Origin: Torymus aiolomorphi
Lineage: Eukaryota; Arthropoda; Insecta; Hymenoptera; Torymidae
DNA: 64,000 nucleotides
Direction: 5' to 3'
Assembly (NCBI GenBank): GCA_036365515.1
Contig: CM070874.1
Location: forward strand, 26,351,862 to 26,415,861
This document shows, piece by piece, positions 23,538 to 34,582 of the stretch. The position numbers and the translations under genes are program-made. Each line of letters starts with the position of its first letter. Position 1 is the first letter of the stretch. The notes beneath the pieces were generated by a model that saw only the letters and a list, made by a program, of their open reading frames with translations, was not told the origin of the DNA and ran no database searches.

Positions 23538-23843
23538 TTCCAAATCTTGCAGCTAATGGCCAAATTTACTACCACTCCGGTGTTATTAATTAAAAGGTAA
23601 TTAATAAAACAATACCAATTTTCTTTTTATCCGTCGACGTTTCGGACAATTTATTTTTGTCCCTCTTCAGGAATCTAATATATACAACCGTAGTTAATAT
23701 TATTTTAATAATTTCCAACAGAGAAATATTTTACACACGAAATAAATAAAACAGATTACAAACTTACAATCAAATATTAATAGTCCAAGTGTTACGTGGA
23801 AAACAGTCCACCCGTCAATAGTAACATAAACCGTTATTTATCT
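23538..23843 (-). repeat. Penelope terminal repeat, downstream copy (outer part)
   Basis: It matches 39593-39893 almost base for base, with CCAAATCTTGCAGCTAATGG, the ribozyme, and AGTGTTACGTGGAAAACAGT. Its inner part lies at 27393 onward because the Sola-like transposon cut the repeat in two. On the minus strand it is the 3' end of the main Penelope copy. Confidence 0.85.
23631..23671 (-). ncRNA. Hammerhead ribozyme motif (minus strand)
   Basis: Read on the minus strand: CCTGAAGAG, stem II GGGAC / GTCC, GAAAC, GTC. The T-to-A change in CTGAAGAG falls at the variable position 7 of the CUGANGA core, so the core is still acceptable. Stem II is short. Confidence 0.7.
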
Positions 23844-23847
23844 TTAT

Positions 23848-26800
23848 GGCCGAATCCATCTCAAATCAGACAGCCCGCGTATGCCTATTTCACCTATCAT
23901 GTTGAAATAAAAATATTTATGTTCTACTCGAAAAAATATTTTACACGTGTTTTTTTATTTTTTTGTTTCATCAAAATTTCATGCGTTCAGCGATGCCGAA
24001 AAATTCCGAGAAAATTCTTTCATTGAGAAAAAAAATTTTCAATGTGATTTTCAAACTGCTATTGTTTCAGCAGTTTTTCGAGCTTTTAAACGTGTAACAC
24101 ACAATTTCACTCAGTTTTGAGCCCTCTTTAACGGCCTTAATGTCATTTTCAAAAAAATAAAAAATCCACGAGCTATGCACTTTTTACTGAAAAATTCATT
24201 TTTTAGGGAAGTGCCTTTTTCTCGAAAACCCCATGTTTTTTTTGCACAATTTTTGTTGTCGTGATAGAGGACGGTAATGCCTAGCTAGACGTATTTGTGA
24301 GATTCGGTACTTTTTCCCTGGGATAGCGATCACTAATGAGATAACACACAAACAAATTTTTCACGCCTAATGCTTATATATAGTCAATGATATTAGAGTC
24401 AATGTAAAGGTATTTGTCTTTGTGTGTATGTAATATACAGGTACACATAACTATGTATTTATTTGTTATTTGCGTCTTTTTGATTTTTTATTTTTATACC
24501 TTTTCTTCATTTGTATACCTATTTTACTACCTTTGTTTTTCTGCTTCATTGTTCTTAATTCAGTAAGCGGACGATCAGCGGTCTTTGCTGTCAAACAATG
24601 TATTTTATCGTCACATGTTTTTTAACCCATATATGAGTTTTTTGAATTCCAGGATACTTTGGAGTTGTAAGCCAATCAATATTTTTTTTCTTTTCTGAAT
24701 TGTTCTATTTCAGCATCTTGTAAATGTATTATTTTAATAGCATCAGTATATTTTTGAACATGTATTGCAAAATCATTTGCGTTTTGAATAGCTTCTTCAA
24801 GGGGCTCTCGAAGATTATGCGAAGTAGCATAATGCTTTATAAGTCCACCCACACCATCTACAGCTCCTTTGCCGTGCCCAGTAGCAGAGAACAACCATTT
24901 TATATCACACGGTGCTCGTTTTAGTTCATCTAATTGAAAGCGATTTTTAAAGTGACTCGCAGCGCCGTCTGATACGATGGTAATTTTTTTAATTGAATCA
25001 CAACAATTTTCTTTCAAGAATTTTATAATTTTTTGTACTGCTAGCAAAGCATACGCTGAATCATGTTTTCGGTCATCACTTATAACTGCGAAACTTTGTG
25101 TCGAATCCCCTTGATAAGAGACTGCTGTGAAAATAGAAATTTGATCATTAACCCAATGATTTCCTTGAACAGCTTTATTATGAATCACAGCCCAGTTTTC
25201 AGCGAAGTCTATTTGAAGAACTAAATGATGTGAGTCTTTTTAGTACTTTCTCTTTCTGTTTTTATAGCTTTGCGTTGTATATTTTTTACATACATGTGAG
25301 TACTAACCCTCATGGTCCAAACCGAAAGTTCATCTTTAAAAGCAGAAATTGATAGTGTCTTTTAATCAGGTTTCCATTATCCCACAAAGCATATGTAATT
25401 TCTTCTGTGCCTTCTACATCTTGCAGTTTTAAAACATGAAACGTAATTCCCTTAATCCCTGGACATAGTTTACATTCTTGTAAATAACATAAATCAGATG
25501 GCTCAGAACACATTGTTGCATTTATTATTTGTGACCAACTTTCATCCAACTCTGTGACGTTACTCCCTCTAAAATTAATTAAGCTCGTAAGAAATAAATC
25601 ATAATTTGCGCAATAGATACAGAGACAAACTTCTTTGATGGGGCTAAGTAAGACATACTTTGGTCGCAAACTATAAAATTTCGATTTTCCAATTCTCAAT
25701 TCTGGATAATCATTTTTAAATACTTTATACGTCTCTTTTAAACTTCGAGTAAGAAAACGCTTAACTTTTTTCTCTTTTTTATTGTTAACTTTAATTGTAA
25801 CAACGTCACATTTATTAGGACTTTGTCTTGAACAATTAAAATCATCATTTAAATAATATTCCATAACAATTTTTTCCATGTTTTCATCAATCGGATGGCC
25901 TGAATATGCATCTGGTTCTGAATAAATTCCTTTTTCTTTAACAAGATTTCTCGATTTGTTGATCATATACATTGTTATTTCTGGAAATAAAGATAAAATT
26001 TCATGTTTTGTAAAGGATGAAGGCAGCAAAGTCAGAATTTTTATTTTTTCTGATACCGTAGAACACTTTTGCAAGGCTAGACCAAGATTTTGTATCCATT
26101 CTGTACAATGGCATACAGTTGATTCATTTGCTGTTATAGAAACGTCATAAACATTGTTCAACTTCACATCAAGGGTATTAGACAATGTTGAAAGTATTTT
26201 TTTTTCTTCTTTGTTACGTAATTTTCAATTGATTTTTCATGTATAAGATTTTTTCTTTTAAGAGGCGATACAGAACCTAAGAAAGATGTACTTATTTCAT
26301 TATTAAATTCTTCAATGCGTTCTGGAGTACTTGGTAAAAAATCTTCATCTCTATCAACTACGTTATCGGTAACTTCATTATCCGTTATAAATTCATTGTC
26401 AGTACTACTCACCAATTCTAAAGCACGATTGTAACAATGTTGACACAGATATGTAGAAGGTGTCAAAGGTAAATGAGGATAGAGGTGCTTCAATGGATGA
26501 GCAAGATTCTCAAGTTGTTTTAAACGTACGGAACTAGATTTGTAAATAATTTGTTTGTGTTTGTCTAAAAAGTCTGCACATTTGATTCTCTCTGTTGAGT
26601 AATATTGAGACATCGTAGTTGAGTTGATAAGGTGTAAATATGTAATAATTTTCCAAAAGATGATGGTTTTAAATAAGACGAGATGTGTGATATATAGCAG
26701 AAACCGAACTTTTCTTTGTAAATGTTAAGTCAAACCATATCCATCTAGCGGACAAATGTACTAGTACATATACTCCTATAAGTAGGCGCACGTACATGTA

Positions 26801-27388
26801 TATTACATACGCACAAAGATAAATACCTTTACATTGACTCTAATATCATTGACTATATATAAGCGTTAAGCGTGAAAAATTTGTTTGTGTGTTATCTCAT
26901 TAGTGATCGCTATCCCAGGAAAAAAGTACCGAATCTCACAAATACGTCTAGCTAGGCATTACCGTCCTCTATCACGACAACAAAAATTGTGCAAAAAAAC
27001 ATGGGGTTTTCGAGAAAAAGGCACTTCTCTAAAAATGAATTTTTCAGTAAAAAGTGCATAGCTCGTGGATTTTTTATTTTTTTTTGAAAATGACATTAAG
27101 GCCGTTAAAGAGGGCTCAAAACTGAGTGAAATTATGTGTTACACGTTTAAAAGCTTGAAAAACTGCTGAAACAATAGCAGTCTGAAAATCACATTGAAAA
27201 TTTTTTTTCTCAATGAAAGAATTTTCTCGGAATTTTTCGGTATCGCTGAACGCATGAAATTTTGATGAAACAAAAAAATAAAAAAACACGTGTAAAATAT
27301 TTTTTCGAGTAGAACATAAATATTTTTATTTCAACATGATAGGTGAAATAGGCATACGCGGGCTGTCTGATTTGAGATGGATTCGGCC
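23848..27388. mobile_element. Sola-like DNA transposon, 4-bp TTAT target duplication
   Basis: The termini GGCCGAATCCATCTCAAATC are inverted and continue as ~590-bp arms (23848-24440 and 26797-27388). TTAT flanks both sides (23844-23847, 27389-27392). The intact empty site exists at 39890 in the sister terminal repeat (CTCTTTATATAGTC), which confirms the boundaries. It carries one minus-strand transposase gene. The 4-bp duplication and the transposase motifs suggest the Sola superfamily; the family assignment is from memory. Confidence 0.8.
24676..26613 (-). pseudogene. Sola-like transposase, frameshifted
   Basis: Three open blocks make up one protein: 26613-26164 (N-terminal, with YLCQHCYNRAL), 26185-25310 and 25235-24676. 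The first two are out of frame at a run of A near 26200, as if by a one-base change. Between 25310 and 25235 there is a stop and a possible short intron (GTTAGT..AAAAAG) whose phases do not fit cleanly. The catalytic-looking residues are present: LQIDFAENW near 25215, IVSDGAASHFKN near 24965 and FSATGHGKGAVDGVGG near 24880, a D..D..(H/D) pattern. It would act on the long arms. Probably inactive as it stands. Confidence 0.7.
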
Positions 27389-27392
27389 TTAT

Positions 27393-27705
27393 ATAGTCTA
27401 ATATTTAAATAAGTGTGTGTAATAAAAGGTGTGAACGTACATAAATAAGACAGTATATGTAAGTAGGTGGGGCACAGCCCACTAACAGAGTTCGAGAACG
27501 GGAAGAGGTATTAGGCAAACACGTCTTCGAATACAAGGGATAGTGCACGGCACATAGCTCTACTAATCATATGCTCCTAATACCTGCTCGTCTACAATAC
27601 TCAGTTATTCTAATTCTAAGAGGACAAAAATTCGACATTATTAATCAAAATACTGTATTCCTTTGATAATTTTGTAATTTCGAATTGTTTATTCATAAAA
27701 TTTTT
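27393..27705 (-). repeat. Penelope 3' untranslated region / inner terminal repeat
   Basis: ATATAGTCTAATATTTAAAT onward matches 39897-40170, except for an extra ~22-bp GGGGCACAGCCCACTAACAG block at 27471. It follows the stop of the Penelope ORF. Confidence 0.75.
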
Positions 27706-28724
27706 TTACGTATGTATATATAAAGCTTCTGTGAACAATCTTTTACCAGTGTTGAATTCTGTATCTAAAATTTTTACGTCTTGAAAATTTATATTATGTG
27801 AGTTCTCTGTTTTATGTATAAATAATGAAGAATTTTTGTCCTCATCACAATATCTTTTATGATGTTCTTTTATTCTAACGCCTAGACGTCTACATGTCTG
27901 TCCTACGTAGGACGCATTACAATTTTCACAATTAATTTTATAAATAACATTAGACTTATTGAATTTTTTATTCTTATCCTTGCCTAATATTATAACATTA
28001 TTCAATTTATTATTCATGCTAAATACTACATTTGTGTTAAGGCGTTTAAAAAAATTTTTTGTGAAGCCTTCTAATTCTTTAACAAAAGGTAAACTTATAA
28101 AAGTCTTATTAACACTAATATTTCCATGTGAGAAACTAGATGTCGAGCAAATCCTTTTTAGTCTTTTTTTTATATAGAAGTTAAGTAAATCTAGTGGATA
28201 ATTATTATATTTTAAGACATCTTTAATGAAAAAAATATTTTTTGCGTGAAAGGATTTGTGCGACAGCTTTATTGCCCAATCAACCAAACTATAAATAATC
28301 GCAATTTTATTCACCAAAGGATGGTGAGAATTAAAATTGAGATATCTGCCAGAGAAAGTAGGTTTTCTATACCAATTCGTTATAATATATCTATGATCAT
28401 TAATCATAATTTTTAAATCAAGAAAACTAATACTATTGTTTTTGAATCTTTCTACTGTAAACTGCAAGTTTTTATCATACAAATTAAAGGCGTCTAAGGT
28501 ATGTTCTATGTCATATTTTTGTACACATAATATAATATCATGTACATATCTATATACCGAAAATAAAACAAAGGCTTTGACTGTAATTTGTTTATTCAAT
28601 GTAATTCTAGATCCTCCATAACAATATCAGATAAAATAGGACTAATCGGGTTTCCCATCGCACAACCAAAAATTTGTCTATAAAATTTGTCATTAAACTG
28701 AAAAAATTATTATTTAATGTGAAC
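27706..28724 (-). pseudogene. Penelope ORF, 3' half: RT palm end and GIY-YIG endonuclease
   Basis: In minus-strand order: the RT motif GCAMGNPISPILSDIVMED (near 28650, one frame off the rest), then RYVHDIILC, where the family has YVDD, so one catalytic aspartate is replaced by histidine. Then come the thumb block FLDLKIMINDHRYIITNWYRKP and, at about residues 225-297, the GIY-YIG endonuclease: VIYKINCENCNASYVGQT..RIKEHH. The 5' half continues at 37143 beyond the Kolobok. The frameshift and the altered YVDD show the copy is dead. Confidence 0.85.
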
Positions 28725-28889
28725 TTAAGGCGATCTTACACCTACAGGCCTTTCTGGCCAAAATTACCTAAAAAAAATATAAAAAATATTATTATAATTA
28801 AATAATGGAAATATATTGTAAATATAGCTTATTTTGAATAAAATGAGCAAAGGCAGAGGTCCTTAAACTCATTTTATCCTCAGTTATAG

Positions 28890-29245
28890 CATTTTCAAGA
28901 AAAAAAATTTGTCGTAGCTTTTCTGTAAGACCGCATGATGGATTTTCATGGGCAAAGTGCAAATTATTCCTAATTTATGTAGTTATGGGAATAAGAGTTG
29001 CAATTTTAAGGTTTTTATGTATAAGTATTTTTTTCATGGCAAAAACTGATTTTTTTGCAATAATTTTATGCATTTTTTTGAATTTTTAGGGTTTTTGCCA
29101 TGAAAAAAATACTTATACATGGAAACCTTAAAATTGCAATTCTTACGCCCATAACTACATAAATTAGGAATAATTTGCACGTTGTCCCATGAAAATCCAT
29201 CATGCGGTCTCAGAGAAAAGCTACGACAAAGTTGAAATTTTAATG
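28890..29245. repeat. Imperfect palindrome in the Kolobok left region
   Basis: TTTGTCGTAGCTTTTCTGT..ATGGATTTTCATGG..GTATAAGTATTTTTTTCATG pairs with its inverse, the centre lying near 29065. It could be a subterminal foldback of the transposon or a separate small insertion. Confidence 0.65.
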
Positions 29246-29625
29246 TTTTCAGAAATAAGGATTTAAAGTAAAATTTAAAAAATTTTGAGAAATAGCCTAT
29301 TCTGAGCTGCTCCATCTTCTAATCTCCCTAAAACAAAAAAATAAGTATATTAGTTATTATTTTTTGCAATTACAAACAAATCTATATCATGGCATACATA
29401 ACCTGAGCTGTCAAAACACATGGAAGCAAACCTGCCTTATCGACTGATCCAATAGAATTTTTTCAAATAAGCTTATTTGAAAAATTCCATCCAATAGAAC
29501 TTTTTAAATATTTAAAATATTAACTGACTTTTTTCAGTTACTTGGAATTCTTGAATCTGAAAAGATAAAGAATAGATAGTAAATTTTTTTAAGAATCGTA
29601 TTGCTGTAATTTATAAAATTGTATT

Positions 29626-30633
29626 ATAACGAGGTTCCAAGATAAAATACGGAGAAGATAAGCATCTCGGTCCTCCGTATTCTATCGAACCCGTTAGGCT
29701 CTCGTTCCCGCGAATTCGTATATCTCGAGCGAGTATTGACATCGCTCGGACGATGTATTCGCGTTAGCTACGCGCGGGGCAGGCGCGACTTTGACCGTTG
29801 CTAAGTCGCGCCCGATTCTTTTTGAATCAGATTCTCTCGGGCTGTCAAACCGCGCATACGCGAGTTAATTTGATCGTCCGCAAAGAAAACGGTATCGTGC
29901 GTCCCCGCCGGTGCAGAGCAGCGCCCGTACACGTACCGACCACGAAGAGCAGCGCACGTGAGCAATCCGAGCCACTCCTGGGGTCCGAAGCGTCTGTAGG
30001 TGAACGCTGGACGTTAGGACTCGGCCTGAACACTCCGAAGTCGACCGGAGGATAAGGCCTGACGCAGGAGCGGATTCGTGAGCGAGCGACGAGGGGAGTG
30101 CACTCCCCTCCCGGTAAGACTCTTCGCCTATTTTCCGCGCAGCGATTGATTTGTATTTTCGGCTCGCAGCGGCGAGCGGCCGGTGTCTTGATCGCCGGCC
30201 CAGCGAAAAACAATCACCTCGATCCGCCCGCGCCGAGCGGCGGATCTCCCGCCTTCTTGTCAACACGCAACGCGACGCGTATTTTGTATAGTATAACTGA
30301 GAATAGATCTTGTTATAGTTTTGAATGTAACCAAGACCACTCGTTATTTATTAACCTTCACCTAACCTTCTCCCGGATACCGCCGCCTCCGCGGGATCGT
30401 CGAACCGAGACGACGATCATTCTGAGTGGCCGCGCCTCGCGTCTAGCTAGCGCGAGTATTAACCCTTTCCGGCACACGGAAAAGTCGAGTTCAATCGTGG
30501 ACTCGACATTTGTAAACAGGGATCCAGAGAACATCAACCCCGAGTGCTCGTCGTAGAAGTAGCACTCGACGGCACCGTGTTCTAGGGTTCGGTTCGCGGA
30601 ATTAAAAAAGATTTCCCCAGGCCTCCCGTTTCA
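29626..30633 (+). repeat. 5' LTR of the gag-only element
   Basis: 1008 bp, GC-rich in its middle third. Starts TATAACGAGGTTCC and ends CCGTTTCA. Open frames across it occur identically in the other LTR and are not taken as genes. Confidence 0.9.
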
Positions 30634-30635
30634 AA

Positions 30636-30653
30636 TGGCGCCCAACGTGTTGG
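30636..30653 (+). other. Primer-binding site of the gag-only element
   Basis: TGGCGCCCAACGTGTTGG begins two bases past the LTR. TGGCGCCCAAC is a common tRNA primer site in Ty3/Gypsy elements. Confidence 0.8.
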
Positions 30654-31399
30654 GTTTAAGGAGAAGGTTAGAGGCCGGTACATTCGAAACCGGCCTATTC
30701 AAATCGCGTTTCGTTTAAATTCGCCCGCGCGCAAATCACTGCACCGGACTAATCAGCAGACGGCCAGTGGCCATAAGCCGTTACAGCTGATAGGCGCAGT
30801 GATTTAAACTCGCCAAGTCGATGTGCCGGGCGTAAACAAACAGACAAGAAGACTCGCGGCGCGCATAGAAACATAAACACAAAACAGCAGATTGCTTGTT
30901 TTTGTAGGTGTTTATGTTTATGCTCGGGCAGTATTGTGTATACTTGTCCCGAGTCTTTTAAACTGCTGTAAAGCCAGGGCGAGAGCATTTAAACGACGAT
31001 TATCGTTGTTTTCGTCGTCATATGTGGCGAAAATTAAATTCCTTTTTTTGACGCGAGATTTAAAGCGATTTTCACGCGATTTTTTTTTGGTTTGACCGTG
31101 CCTGTGCGTGCAGCCGGTCGAAAGTGAGAATACTTTCATCCTTTTTTTTTGGTTGCGGGAATTATTTAAATCGTTATCGTCGCGAATTTTTTTTTTGGAA
31201 TAGCCACGCTCTCTCCCTAGCTAGCTGCATCGAGATACGTCGTTCTCGAGCAGCTTGGGACAATTGTGTGTGGTAGTTAGAATTCTAACATTGTAATTTG
31301 CGTAACAGACGGCCAATTTGAGAGAGAATCTCAGCAGTTAGTTGCGCATACACACACAATTCGTCACACAATTTTATACAGTCGGTCTAGCTTCGCAAG

Positions 31400-33333
31400 A
31401 TGGAATCATCGACCCCAGAAGAACTAGCCGAAAGAATGGAGCATTGGCGCAAAAATCTAGAGCTGAGCTTTGAAGCTGTAATAGAAGCAAATATAGCTCT
31501 AGATTTAAGAAGCACCGGACATCTCGAGGGGGATTCTAAGCGAATCGCTCAGTGGCTAATGGGAAGTTACAACCCAGCCCACTTCACACAAGAAATAAGT
31601 GGAAGTGCTTACGAGCAGTTCACAAGGAGGCTCGATTGGAGGAATAAGTTCGTCAACACGACGACCCTCAATGCAAGCGGCGCTCCAGAAGTGAACCGAA
31701 TCGCCGACCCCTTGACCCACAGCCTGTTTCAGCAACTGATGTCGAATAAAGCAGTAGACAACAACTTGCTGAGTTCCATACGGAGATACGTCTACCAGAA
31801 TATGGAGCAGAGAGCAGGTAGTCCTCCCGACGTAAGACACGAAGCTCTTACGTCACCACGGAGCACTTTATCTCCAGAGGGAGGACCGGGTGAAGTCCAG
31901 GTACACCTAAGGTGCAGCACAGCTTGGGGAGGGAGATTCCCGATCTCCTTCCAGCCCGAAGAATCCAAGAACGCGAGTCACTCGTGCAATGCAGACCGCA
32001 CATGGATTTCGGACAGCTGTGCAGCAACCGCACCATCGCCATCATCTTCAGCTTCCATCCACGAAAGCGACGTCGGAGTAAGCACAGCCTGGGGAGGGGA
32101 GATTCTCCAAGCTTCCCCCCTGTTCGAGAAGTCTGATACTTCACGTCGCTTGGCGTATACAGACTGCCTGAGGGCACCGAACGGCTGTGCTGAATACTCC
32201 CAAGCCCAAGACGACGGAGTAAATGCAGCCTGGGGAAGGGAGATTTTCCAAGCTTCCCCTTGTCCGAAGCGTCTGATATGGCCCGTTTATGGAATATATC
32301 GGCATCGGACGGCTGTATTACTCATTCAAAGACTCCTGAAGACGAAGAGCAGACAAGCCTTCCAAGGAGCAACGAGGAAGAGGTCGATAGTCTGGTGACG
32401 GCACAACCGGTGGACCGAACGCTGATTACTTCGCAATTTCGCGACGTATCGACGCAAGCAGAAGGCGAGCGTCATTGCGAATGCGAATGTAATCAGACGC
32501 GTAAATTGGAGGAGGAGAAAGTTAGGCGCCTAAGCGAAGAAGTGAGGCGACTGCACGACGAGCTGCGCCAGCTACGCGCGCAAATGTCGTCACTTCATAA
32601 TTCCGCTGCGCCTAACAAGAAACGAGCCGCAGGTGCAGCCAAACACTCTGCAAAGCAACCTCGATCGGACCTAGGGACTAAAGACAACAAGAAGTCGTCC
32701 CGAAGTCTTCAAAAGTCCAGCTCGACAGGGAAAAAAGAGGCGTATGCAGCGGCCATGCAACGAACTCCAAAGTTATCCAAAAGAGATAAAGGCAGAAAAC
32801 CCTCGAGTAGACTGGGTTCGAATCAAGGAACAGGTTCGAATCCTTGGACGAGGGTAGCCTCTCGACGTCCCAAACAGCGGTATATCCAGCAGGGGTTGGA
32901 TAGTCGAGTATACCGCTCGTCAAGATCGAGGAACGCGCTCGGAGCATATAACTCCCCACCACCGAGTCCAACCAGAAAATTGTGTTGGACGTGTAGGTCA
33001 CCAACGCACCTTCACTGGGCCTGCCCGGAGCGGAAAGAGGGCCCGAAGACGAAGACAAGAAGAAGACGAGATGATCTGCCAAGTCAACCTTGGAGGAATG
33101 ACGGCAGTTGTCGACCGGAGTCCCAGCGCCAGAAGTGCCAACAGTCTCCGGTCCATCAATCGTCTTGGGAATGGTCTCGACCGCCGTTGGAATTCAGCGG
33201 AATTACGGTGATGAGCGACCCACCGTGTGCGTGCGGACGATCCCTCGACGTGGATCGTCTGATCAGCCGTTTAGTACACGAGCTGATCCGCGCGTATCCG
33301 GAACTGTCGTCTCTGCCGCCGACGACGACGTAA
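31400..33333 (+). pseudogene. Gag-like protein of the non-autonomous LTR element
   Basis: Two overlapping frames (31400-32398 and 32260-33333) appear to be one protein broken by a one-base shift near 32258. The N-terminal ~130 residues are helical and capsid-like (MESSTPEELAERMEHW..). Then come three ~50-residue repeats with a TAWGG/AAWGR core followed by ..ILQASP.. (near 31915, 32080 and 32225). The second frame has a coiled coil (RKLEEEKVRRLSEEVRRL), a basic stretch and one CCHC knuckle (CWTCRSPTHLHWAC, near 32985), typical of nucleocapsid. No aspartic protease motif follows. Function is inferred from LTR context and the knuckle. Confidence 0.7.
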
Positions 33334-33390
33334 AGTCGAATCGAACGAGAGCCTCAGTATCGAGTTGCTTCTCTCCCGCTACGCAACGTC

Positions 33391-33400
33391 TGGGAGAGGG
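33391..33400 (+). other. Polypurine tract
   Basis: GGGAGAGGGG stands immediately before the 3' LTR, the expected plus-strand primer position. Confidence 0.75.
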
Positions 33401-33401
33401 G

Positions 33402-34408
33402 TATAACGAGGTTCCAAGATAAAATACGGAGAAGATAATCATCTCGGTCCTCCGTATTCTATCGAACCCGTTAGGCTCTCGTTCCCGCGAATTCGTATAT
33501 CTCGAGCGAGTATTGACATCGCTCGGACGATGTATTCGCGTTAGCTACGCGCGGGGCAGGCGCGACTTTGACCGTTGCTAAGTCGCGCCCGATTCTTTTT
33601 GAATCAGATTCTCTCGGGCTGTCAAACCGCGCATACGCGAGTTAATTTGATCGTCCGCAAAGAAAACGGTATCGTGCGTCCTCGCCGGTGCAGAGCAGCG
33701 CCCGTACACGCACCGACCACGAAGAGCAGCGCACGTGAGCAATCCGAGCCACTCCTGGGGTCCGAAGCGTCTGTAGGTGAACGCTGGACGTTAGGACTCG
33801 GCCTGAACACTCCGAAGTCGACCGGAGGATAAGGCCTGACGCAGGAGCGGATTCGTGAGCGAGCGGCGAGGGGGGTGCACTCCCTCCGGTAAGACTCTTC
33901 GCCTATTTTCCGCGCAGCGATTGATTTGTATTTTCGGCTCGCAGCGGCGAGCGGCCGGTGTCTTGATCGCCGGCCCAGCGAAAAACAATCACCTCGATCC
34001 GCCCGCGCCGAGCGGCGGATCTCCCGCCTTCTTGTCAACACGCAACGCGACGCGTATTTTGTATAGTATAACTGAGAATAGATCTTGTTATAGTTTTGAA
34101 TGTAACCAAGACCACTCGTTATTTATTAACCTTCACCTAACCTTCTCCCGGATACCGCCGCCTCCGCGGGATCGTCGAACCGAGACGACGATCATTCTGA
34201 GTGGCCGCGCCTCGCGTCTAGCTAGCGCGAGTATTAACCCTTTCCGGCACACGGAAAAGTCGAGTTCAATCGTGGACTCGACATTTGTAAACAGGGATCC
34301 AGAGAACATCAACCCCGAGTGCTCGTCGTAGAAGTAGCACTCGACGGCACCGTGTTCTAGGATTCGGTTCGCGGAATTACAAAAGATTTCCCCAGGCCTC
34401 CCGTTTCA
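33402..34408 (+). repeat. 3' LTR of the gag-only element
   Basis: 1007 bp, nearly identical to the 5' copy. Differences include AATCATC for AAGCATC near the start and a shortened CTCCCTCCGG near 33888. Confidence 0.9.
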
Positions 34409-34582
34409 GTATTTCATTTTTATTTTTATACTTAAAATATATGTTTTATTGATTTTAATAGTATATTAATATGTAATAATTAATGTTTAATTGAGTGAAA
34501 TTTTTATTGGTTAGTTTAATAAATTAGTGAAGTATTTTTAAGTGTTACATAAGTGAATTAAATTATAAGTGAATAGTGAATA

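Larger units (their letters stand above)
29626..34408 (+). mobile_element. Gag-only LTR retrotransposon with 1-kb LTRs
   Basis: Two direct repeats (29626-30633 and 33402-34408, both TATAACGAGG...CCCGTTTCA) differ at only about ten positions. GTAT flanks the element on both sides (29622-29625, 34409-34412). A primer-binding site TGGCGCCCAACGTG follows the 5' LTR and a purine tract GGGAGAGGGG precedes the 3' LTR. The 2.77-kb interior codes only for Gag-like protein; there is no protease, reverse transcriptase, RNase H or integrase. It must depend on enzymes from another element. It sits inside the Kolobok. Confidence 0.9.

Noticed and set aside
29798..30556. Several 80-150-residue frames on both strands
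   Set aside because: They lie in the LTR and are duplicated in the second LTR; GC-rich composition leaves frames open.
32815..32845. GGTTCGAATCC, a perfect tRNA B-box word
   Set aside because: No A box, no cloverleaf upstream or downstream; it lies in the gag-like frame (GTGSNPW).
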